Assembly: GCA_039519185.1 (NCBI GenBank)
Contig: CM076846.1
Location: forward strand, 228,909,363-228,973,362
From: Astragalus membranaceus
Taxonomy: Eukaryota; Streptophyta; Magnoliopsida; Fabales; Fabaceae
Length of the DNA stretch: 64,000 nt
Direction of reading: 5' to 3'
Both the position numbers and the translations under genes were made by a program. This document shows, piece after piece, positions 52,570-61,068 of the stretch. Every line of letters begins with the position of its first letter. Within the stretch, counting starts at the first letter, position 1. The notes beneath the pieces are model-generated. The model searched no databases. It was not told the origin of the DNA and saw only the letters and a program-made list of their open reading frames with translations.

Positions 52570-54178
52570 TGATAACTCTAAATTATATAGAGTTATTTAT
52601 ACTTCTAAACGCAACAAATTGCTTTAAACTCAAGTACAAAGTGTGTTAAATATAGTAATATTAGTAAAATAACAACATTCTAGGAATTATGTGATGAATA
52701 AAGCATTTTGTATATATATTGGTATGCTTGATGTGTTTGTTCAGTTTTTCTACACATGATGCTTCTGCACCACAGATGCTTCTGCACTTAGTGCTTCTAC
52801 ACCATCCTGCGCTGAAGATTTATAAACCCACAATGGAAGCACCTCAAATCATACCTCTACTCCAGAACTTCTATGACATCATGCTTTGTCACAATTCACA
52901 TGGAGCACATGGCCACATGCATAAGGAGGCGCCCACCATAAACATCATCATGAAAGGCTACTCACCTAAAGACATATGGCCTTACATAATTGGACCTCTT
53001 CTTATGGAAATGTGCTGAACTCAATCTCCTTATCTAAAGATCAGAAAAGCAACCATGGTTAAACCTCCTTAGGTTAACTTGGTTTTCAAGCAAACCCTCA
53101 AGCAAAGGAAATCTCCAAGGCTAAAAAAAGGGCTCCCACTTCTCACTTGAAGAGCATCGCATATCTCACTTGATAATATGTAGATCAAACACCTTACTTA
53201 TATTTTAGTAGTTTCAATTCTTGCATTTTATTTACTAGTTAGTTGTAAGAAGGTGAGGAAGGAATTGACACCCTCTTCCTCCATTTCTTCATAGATAGAC
53301 GAAGGAATCAGTGCTTCTGCACCTGTCAGAATTCATGCAAAGGAACATCAATTTGTGTAACTTCTACCCTATTGATATCTTTTATATGATTCATGTTATC
53401 ATGTTCCTTACAGATTCTCTCTATTATATAATGAGTAACATGAGCTAAATTCCTTTAGTTGAGATGTTCTAAACTTATAATGTTCTTTTGAGTAAGTTAA
53501 TATGTTTTTAAGTGTTGTAGCATTTTGGGTCTTGTGTTATACTACATCCATCTTATTTTAAGGTTGATCTCTTACAATAAGTAGAGTTATATTCACAGAC
53601 ATGGTTTATAATTAGAAATCAAGACTAATAAGGGTGAGTGTTTTAATAAAGACTTTGTTAAACTTGTTTTAATAAAGAAACTGTGTTAAAACCATGTTAA
53701 GTCCTAGACATAGGATAACATAGTCCTTAGGGTGAAACAGTGGGTACTTCAAAGGCAGGAGTGAACTTATTTAGCAAGCCTAGACATGAGAAGCTTGTAA
53801 TGAAACTCTGAAGAAAGTACCTGAAAAGCACACACTTATGCAACTGCATTCAATGCTACTGCACTGCTTCTGCATTTGATGCTTCTGCATCATAGTGCTT
53901 CTGAATCTCTAAAAACATAGAAACTCTCAAAATAAGTATTATATAGTAAAGACATCTCAACTATCTTTCTCACCTGATTTCCTTTATCTTATTTTACATA
54001 CTTGCATTCTGTTTTTACTTAAACTAAAAACCCCAAAATTTGTGAGTAGAATAGTAGTACTAATTTATATGTTTTCTAAACATACACAAAGTTAATCCAA
54101 TCCCTGTGGGTTCGACATTTCTTATCATTATATTACTTGTTTGTGACTGTGTATACTTGCACATCTTTTCACACACCA
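52570..54178 (+). repeat. 3' LTR of element C (~1.6 kb)
   Basis: Starts TGATAACTCTAAATTATATAG after the polypurine tract and ends ...CTTGCACATCTTTTCACACACCA, parallel to the A LTR (same opening TGATAAC, same GTGTATACTTGCACATC near the end). Words at 52758, 52775, 52790, 53310, 53852 and around 53866-53905. Confidence 0.82.
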
Positions 54179-55549
54179 CCCAGCAGAAGGGGTAAGCCAA
54201 AGGTCTATTCCGACGAAGAAAATCTTGATACTAGAACATCGAAAGGTCACTCAGTGATGATGATGATCGCAGGAGGTTTCGAGCATGAGGAGTGTGGAAA
54301 AACAATGAAGCAAAAGTGGAAAGAATTGTTAAGCGTGGCCTCAACCTCAGCTACGCCAACCACGACAAACCGACCTCCACTTTCTTTTAGCGATGAAGAT
54401 CTTATTGATGGGAAACCCAACAAACACGTACCCCTCATAATCTCGGCGGTCATTGCCAACAAAGAAGTGAGAAGAATTTTGGTGGACCAAGGGAGCTCAT
54501 CTGACATCATCTTTGTCGATCTCCTTGACAGAATGGGGATCGACAGAGAGGAGCTCACTCCATACAGAGGAACGGCCCTATCCGGATTTAACGGATCCCG
54601 GACAAAGCCACTAGGCCATTTGGAATTGATGGTTTCCTACGGAGCTGAGCCAATGATGAGAACCATCAAAACCAAGTTCCTTATCCTACCTTGCGAATCC
54701 ATCTACAACGTCATCATTGGAAGACCGACTTTAGGCAGGCTCGGAGCGGTGACGTCCACCACGCACTTAAAAATGAAATTCCACTCTCTCTGCAATGAAG
54801 TTATCACTTTAAACTCCGACCTGGAATCTGCTTCCAGATGCTTCTTCTTATGGACCAAGACCGAGCAAAAAGCTATGGAGCAGGAAGGGGTTCCCCCACC
54901 CGAAAAGACTACTCCCAGGAGAAGTAAAGCTCAACCTGCCGAGGTAAACACAACGGACTTAGATGCAAGGTACGATCCTGAGAGTACGGATGATGAAGAT
55001 GATGACGGGCTGGCGAAAGAGCTCAAATGAAAAATGAAAAGGCCCCAACCTAATGGGGAGTTCATCGAGGTACAGCTCGGCGAAGATCCCTCCAGAACCA
55101 TCAAGATCGGAACCGATTTATCAAAAGAGGTTAAAATTGATTTAACCCAATGTCTCAAAGACCATGCAGAAATCTTCGCCTGGTCGGCAGAGGACATGCC
55201 ACGAATTCCTTCTGAAGTCGCTTGCCACCAGCTCGCAGTTAATCCAGGAGCCAAGTGGGTCACCCAAAGAAAGCGAGCACAGAGTAGTGAGAAAGCTACA
55301 GCCGCCGCAAAAGCCGTAGACGATCTCTTAAAAGCAAACTTCATTTCTGAAGTCAAATACACAACCTGGTTATCAAATCCGGTGCTGGTTAAAAAGAACA
55401 ACGGAAAATGGCGCATGTGCGTCGACTACACCGATCTTAATAAAGCCTGCCCAAAAGACTCTTTCCCTGTCCCCAGCATAGACCGACAAATGTCGATCCG
55501 TAACAGAAATGCGAACTCCGACAACCAAAAAGGAAGTCCAAAAACTTAA
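54179..55549 (+). pseudogene. Element D protease and truncated RT
   Basis: Open frame from the C junction to a TGA at 55028-55030, then in phase to 55549. Protease: IISAVIANKEVRRILVDQGS with active-site-like DQGSSSDIIF, and IIGRPTLGRLGAV. RT start: LTQCLKDHAEIFAWSAEDMP, WLSNPVLVKKNNGKWRMCVD and YTDLNKACPKDSFPVPSID. After DRQ (about 55490) a deletion removes most of the palm, including the YVDD box; the sequence then continues in the RT/RNase H connection in another frame. The wording FAWSAEDMPRI is Tat-like. Confidence 0.82.
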
Positions 55550-57745
55550 CGGCATGATCGTCGCCTTATCTCGTTTCATATCCATTCCCCTGTTCAAACT
55601 ACTTAAAAAGAGGAAGAGGATTTCAAATGGACCACCGAACAAGATGAGGCCTTCAAAAAGGTCCTCACCGAACCTCCGATCTTAACTAGACCGAGCAAAG
55701 GCGAAAACTTATACTTATATCTAGCTATCTCGGAGGAAGCCTTAGGGGCCGTTCTTGTGCGGGAGTTAAAAAATGGGCAGAGCCCAGTTTACTTTGCAAG
55801 CAAAACTCTACACGGAGCGGAAAGTCGCTATCAGAAGATCGCAAAAAATCGCCCTGGCTCTCATCACCGCAACTCGGCGTTTTCGACCTTACTTCGTCAC
55901 TCACCAGGTGATCGTACGGACTAATTACCTCATCAGGCAAATCCTGCATAGGCCCGATCTCGCGGGTAGAATGATCAAGTGGGCGGTAGAATTATCAGAG
56001 TTTGGAATCATGTACGAAGCCCGAACGGCTATGAAAGCGCAAGTGCCGGCGGACTTCTTGGCCGAAATGATACTCGGATCCTGCACGTCGATGGAGCTTC
56101 CAACCCAAAAGGGAGCGGCGCTGGGATCATGTTAGAAAGCCCGAATGGCATCATCATCGAAGTTTCTTTAACCTTCGGCTTTTTAACCTCGAACAACCAA
56201 GCAGAATACGAGACTTGCATCCCTGGCCTACGATTGGCAGTCGACCTCCGAGTCCCTCGGGTAAAACTGTTCACCGATTCCCTGTTAGTAGTCTCCCAAA
56301 TCAACAACCAATATGAAACGAAAGAGCCAATCATACAAAAATACCTGCTTCGAGTACGAGCGTTATTAGCTCAAGTTGAAACATCAGAAGTGAAACACGT
56401 GCCGAGGGAGGAGAACCAAAGGGCTGATATCCTCGCCAAACTCGCAAGCACGAAAGCTCCTGGAAATCACAGAACATTTATCGAGGAAATCCTCCACAAA
56501 CCCAGTGTATCTCCCGATCCTGTGTTTGCCTCGATCATTTCCATAATAGAAAAAACTCACAGTTGGATCAACCCGATCTTAGGGTACATCATTGCAGGAG
56601 TGGAACCCCCGGACGAAAACGACGCTAAACTCATCAGGAGGAAGGATTCTTCCTATTCAATCATTAATGGAACGTTGTACAAAAGAAGCCTCTCATCACC
56701 GTTGTTGAAATGCATCGAGGGAGAAGAAGCAGCTTATGTCCTGGCAGAAATACATGAGGGAATCTGCGGTCAACACCTCAGAGCTCGCTCTTTGACTCGA
56801 AAAACTCTCCGTGCCGGATATTACTGGCCAACCGTGGCAGCCGATGCCAGTGCTTATGTAAAGAAATGCAAAAAATGTCAGATTCACGCCAACGTCCACA
56901 TTGCTCCTCCAACAGATCTAACAAGCTTGTCCTCCACATGGCCATTTGCATGGTGGGGGATAGACCTCCTGGGGCCATTCTCGACAGCTCCAGACCAGAT
57001 CAAATACTTAATCGTCGCAGTCGATTACTTCAGCAAATGGATAGAAGCAGAACCCATGGCTACCATAACTGCAAGAAACTGCATCAATTTTTTTAGGAAA
57101 AACATCATGAGCAGGTTCGGCATCCCCAAGGTAGTGATAACAGACAATGGAACCCAATTTGCCGACAAGGGTTTCAGAAAGCTGATGTCCGACTTAAAAA
57201 TCAAACACCGCTTCACGTCAGTTGAACACCCTCAAACCAACGGATAAGTAGAAGCCGCGAACAAAATAATACTAAACGGCCTAAGGCGACGTCTAGACGA
57301 CGCAAAAGGGAACTGGGTGGAAGAGCTACCTTATGTCCTCTGGGGATATAGGACCACCCAACAAACCTCCACAGGAGAGACGCCATTTCGACTCTCTTAT
57401 GGCAGCGAGGCGGTCATTCCTGTCGAGATTGGCAAACTCAGCTGGAGAACGGCAAACCCCAAAACCCAAAAAGAGAATAGCCAAGCCATAAGAGAGGAGC
57501 TCGATCTCATCGATGAAATTGGGGGTCGAGCCTCACTCCGAGAAGCAATCGTCAAACAAGGAGTAACGACCAGGTACAATGCTAAAGTCGTTCCCAGACA
57601 CTTCGAGCTAGGCGATCTGGTTCTTCGAAGGGCTGATGTTGGTCTTAAAAATGCTTCTCAAGGAAAGCTCGCGCCGAATTGGGAAGGACTATACCGTGTC
57701 ATTTATAAAACGGGTAAGGGCGCCTTGGAACTGGAGACCCTCTAA
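55500..57745 (+). pseudogene. Element D RNase H, second RNase H and integrase
   Basis: Several frameshifts divide the region. 55550-56070 carries the connection and first RNase H (VLVRELKNGQSPVYFASKTL, MIKWAVELSEFGIMYEA). 56080-57247 carries the second RNase H (VDGASNPKGSGAGIML, SNNQAEYETCIPGL, FTDSLLVVSQI) and integrase (LRAGYYWPTVAADASAYVKK, CKKCQIHAN, WWGIDLLGP, ITDNGTQFADKG). A stop (TAA, 57245-57247) falls just before the catalytic glutamate (VEAANK), and the frame continues to 57745 with RTTQQTSTGETPFRLSYGS and FELGDLVLRRADVG. Dead copy. Confidence 0.85.
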
Positions 57746-58514
57746 GGAAAAAAGATTCAAAGAACTTGGAATGCAACGAAACTGAAGAGTTATTACATTT
57801 AAAAATGGAAATTGCATCAATCTCTCCAAAAAGGACACCACTCAGTACTGCTCCTATCATTGTAAATCGAGTTCCTCATTTAAATGATAAATCAATAAAC
57901 TGTCCGACATTCCACACTTTCTTGTTTTTGTCAAAACAATAACCCAAGGTTCAAATTTACAGCTTCGGAAATGACTCGAACCTCGAGCCCCTCAGGTCTG
58001 ATCTTGGGGTCTCCCTAAGCGACCAACCATGGTCGCAACCCTTTGTTACCAGTTAAATCCGGGCCGAGTCTTGGTAAACTGTTTCAAAGGGACCAGGTCT
58101 TCTAGGATCGAAATATCCTCAGAACGACCATTGGCCACAACTGCCAATACCCCTATGGGCGAGTTAAGTTTGGGCCGAGTCCTGGTAAACTGGTCTATAG
58201 GCCAACGTTTATGAAACACCTCGGGCCCCCCAGGTGCGAAACGATCTCCGAGTCCTGGATGAAACACCTCGGGCCCCCCAGATGCGAAACGATCTCTAAA
58301 AAACAACATATATGACCTGCAGAATTAAAAAAGCATTCATAAAGCTCGAAATGAGATCCAAAATCAAGATCGATTAAAAATATTTTCGATTACAAAGCAC
58401 CACGGATGGGCCGAACCCTCAAAATTTCAAATTACATAAAGAAGTTCTAAGTCTATACAAAACTCGATCGGAAAAGCATACACCGAGAACTTCTGCAAAA
58501 AATGCTGGAAACCA
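57746..58514 (+). other. Spacer between D pol and the antisense gene
   Basis: No ORF of note. A ~38-bp unit ATGAAACACCTCGGGCCCCC is duplicated (58210 and 58258), and GGGCCGAGTC.TGGTAAACTG occurs at 58062 and 58173. Confidence 0.7.
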
Positions 58515-60952
58515 TTAAGCGTTTGAGGACGGAAAGACGACGATCTTCTCCTCCGTCACTGGGTCGACCTTGACAATACGCCTCCCATCGACCTCGTGAT
58601 CAGCATCAATAACCGTTGGGTCAAGCGGAAGAGAGGGATGAAGTAAAAGAACCTGCAGAAGGGCACCTTGAAAAATTTCTTTGTACATCTCAAGTGCCGC
58701 CTCAGCAGCCTCCTTTGCGTCCCTCTTACTTTGTTGGAGGGAAGCCTGAAGATCGGCAATACGAGCTTCTGGGTCGGTACTAGATTCCGCCCTCACCTCC
58801 GAGATTTTCTTCAAGCTATCCTCCAGCTCCATGATTCGTTCTTTCAAGACCCTTGCCTTTCTCTTTGCCTCGGCCTCAGACTCCTCTAGGACCTTAAGCT
58901 GATCTTCGAGTTGCTTCACACGAGCGTCGGCAGTCTCTGTACGATTCAGGGCAGTTACCTTCAACGCTGTAAGGATCTCTGCGCCTTCCTTCAAAGCCTG
59001 AAGCTCGGACTTGACATGACCCAGCTCATTGGTCCTCGAAGAAAATTCCTCCAAAAGTTTTAAACGTTTTGTCTTCTCGGTCTCCAGCAACTCTACAGAC
59101 ATATCAAGGAACATATCAAAACAAAGAGGAAAATCATAAACAAATCAACAAAACCGGCAAAATCAACAAAAAAACCCACCTTCAGCTCGCTTCTCGTACT
59201 TCGTTTTTGCGATTTTATGAACCTCGGCAAGATTCAGAAAGATCTGGGCCGACGCTGCAATGGGATCTTCCCGCCACTCCTCGAAATTTTGTTCTAAAAA
59301 CTCCTCGTCCAGGGGAACAGCCTTGTATTTATGCTTGGACCTCTTCCCAGTCTTTGCTTTTTTGGCCGATCCAGACTCATCATCGACCCCAGCTCGCCCC
59401 CTTTTTACAGAGGTCCCAACATCGATTTTTTCCCCTTCTCAGCCTCGGCGCGTGCCAGATCTCTCTGAGTAACGGTTGTAACCGGTTCGGCAACGATGGC
59501 GTCCTCTTCAGCGTCAATAGCAGGTCTAGGTTGAGAAGGTATTTGCAACGGTACCCCTACTTGCTCAACACCAGCCGATTGCATCGCCAACTTCTTCAAA
59601 AATGCAAGCTTCTTAGGCGCCATCGTGTCTAAAAAAACAAGAAAAAGAAGAGTTATGTAACTTACAGAAAATTTAAATACCCAAAAATTCACTACAGAAA
59701 GACGATCTACCTAAAACCATTTGCACCCGAGCCCGCTTCCCAGCTGGACTAAACGATCCGTAGGGATACCCCGATATTTATGCTTTGAGAACAGAACCCT
59801 TTGGAAAATAAAAATCAGAACCGCCTTCGTGAGACGATCTTCAGCGCTCAACCGATCCTCACCGACGGAGTAGGAATGTGAAGACCGATTAAAATGACCA
59901 TGACTCCAACCAATAGGGAATTTGGTGGACACCAAGGTCCGACCACCAGCTCCGAACTTCCCTACACAGTCAATGGCCTTATCATTAACCGGTTCGACCC
60001 AATAAAAATATGCTTCCAACTTCCCCTCAGTGAGTTCGCATATGCTTTGAAGATCTTCGCTCCTCGCCTTGAGCGAAAACTCGCATGCTCGCGACCGGAC
60101 TTGTCCTCCCCACTATTCCGTTTAAGCTCGAACAAATGGAAGAAAAGTGGGGACGACGCCGGTCTCTCCAGGTGAATACACATTAACTCAAAGGCTCGGA
60201 GGAAAGCCCATGCATTTGGATGTAGCTGGGAGGGTGCTACGTCCAGCTCCGCCAGAACTGTCTGTTCAAGAGAAGTAAAAGGAGGCCGGATGTTCATATC
60301 ATTTATCGTCACGTGGTACATAGTAAATTTAAGATCTCCTGCCCAGGACGCCACGTGCTCTCCATCCTTCATACCTTCGACCCTCCAAATATTCCTCTCA
60401 GAACGCCCAGCAATTTTACGACCTATCGACACTAGGTTATAGCCCGAACGATACAACAATTCTATCTCCAAAACCTTTTTTCGGAAACCCAATCATAAGG
60501 GCGAACCTCCCGAACCGGCTTGTCATGAGCCCCAGGACCGGTACTAGAATAACCGTCAACTGAAACATCAGAAGCACGACTCGTGCTTGACTGGTCCATG
60601 CCTTCGGCATCGTCCTGATCAGAATCGTCTTCAAGCACTGAGCTCGTCCCAAAGTCAGCATCAGAGCTTTCCGATTCAATAGTATCCGAGCTCCCCTGTC
60701 TTTCCCTCGATCAAACCTCCTCATCAAAATCCGAAGAGAGAGCCACCACATCGATCCTCCGGACTTCCTCCATAGCTCCCACAACATTTGGAACGGACTC
60801 ATTAACATCGTTTACCGGAGAAAACTTTGAACATCGATATTTTCCTCCGCTTGCTCGCTGGTAGGAGCAGAGGGCGGATGACCTTGCTCGTCTGGAATAC
60901 CAACCATTGACTGATTCTCTCGACTTTTAGGGACGTCACCACCGGAGGCCAT
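58515..60952 (-). pseudogene. Antisense spliced gene of element D, Transposase_28-like with coiled coil
   Basis: Minus-strand gene from ATG at 60952 (MASGGDVPKSRENQS), broken by frameshifts and a TGA near 60712. Exon 1 (60952-59712): Ser/Asp-rich region, then APSQLHPNAWAFLRAFELMC and PASSPLFFHLFELKR, which match my memory of the Pfam Transposase_28 'putative gypsy type transposon' family. Intron ~59711-59632 (GTAGAT...TTTTTTTAG). Exon 2 (59631-59180): MAPKKLAFLKKLAMQ and a basic section (SAKKAKTGKRSKHKYK). Intron 59179-59093 (GTGGGT...CTGTAG). Exon 3 (59092-58515): ~190 residues of heptad-rich coiled coil (VKQLEDQLKVLEESEAEAKR) ending FPSSNA. Unknown role; such antisense ORFs recur in Retand/Tat elements. 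Confidence 0.65.
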
Positions 60953-61068
60953 GACGTTTACAAACTCGTTTCGATATTCGGTTATGTCATACGGGTTTGT
61001 TTGGTCCTCGCCAGATCAAAAAAGCTGCAGAAATGGGGGACGAAGTGTTAGGACAAAAAAATCGCAAT
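60953..61068. other. Last non-telomeric sequence
   Basis: 116 bp between the antisense ATG and the first telomere unit, presumably 5' leader of the antisense gene. No satellite DNA or other spacer separates the retrotransposon from the telomere. Confidence 0.7.

Larger units (their letters stand above)
50188..54178 (+). mobile_element. Element C: 3' part of a second Athila-like element
   Basis: Acidic extra ORF, 3' UTR with the same hairpin/G-tract series as A, polypurine tract and a 1.6-kb LTR. The left part (5' LTR, gag, pol) is missing at the junction with B. Its short word is AGTGCTTCTGCACC instead of AGCGCTACAGCGCT. It sits between B and D; D coding sequence resumes right after its LTR, so C probably inserted into D. 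Confidence 0.82.
54179..61068 (+). mobile_element. Element D: Retand/Tat-lineage gypsy element, decayed, capped by the telomere
   Basis: Coding order protease, RT, RNase H, second RNase H, integrase on +, then a 3' region with an antisense gene. An extra, often antisense, ORF between pol and 3' LTR is known for Retand/Tat elements. No LTR of D is in the window: the left is cut by C, and the right runs straight into telomere repeats at 61069. Confidence 0.82.

Noticed and set aside
60437..60808. 123-residue ORF on the - strand near the telomere
   Set aside because: Out-of-frame reading of the Ser/Asp-rich N-terminal part of the antisense gene.
1..61068. Host resistance or other single-copy plant genes
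   Set aside because: No kinase, NB-ARC, LRR, P450 or similar domain was seen; every long frame belongs to a transposable element.
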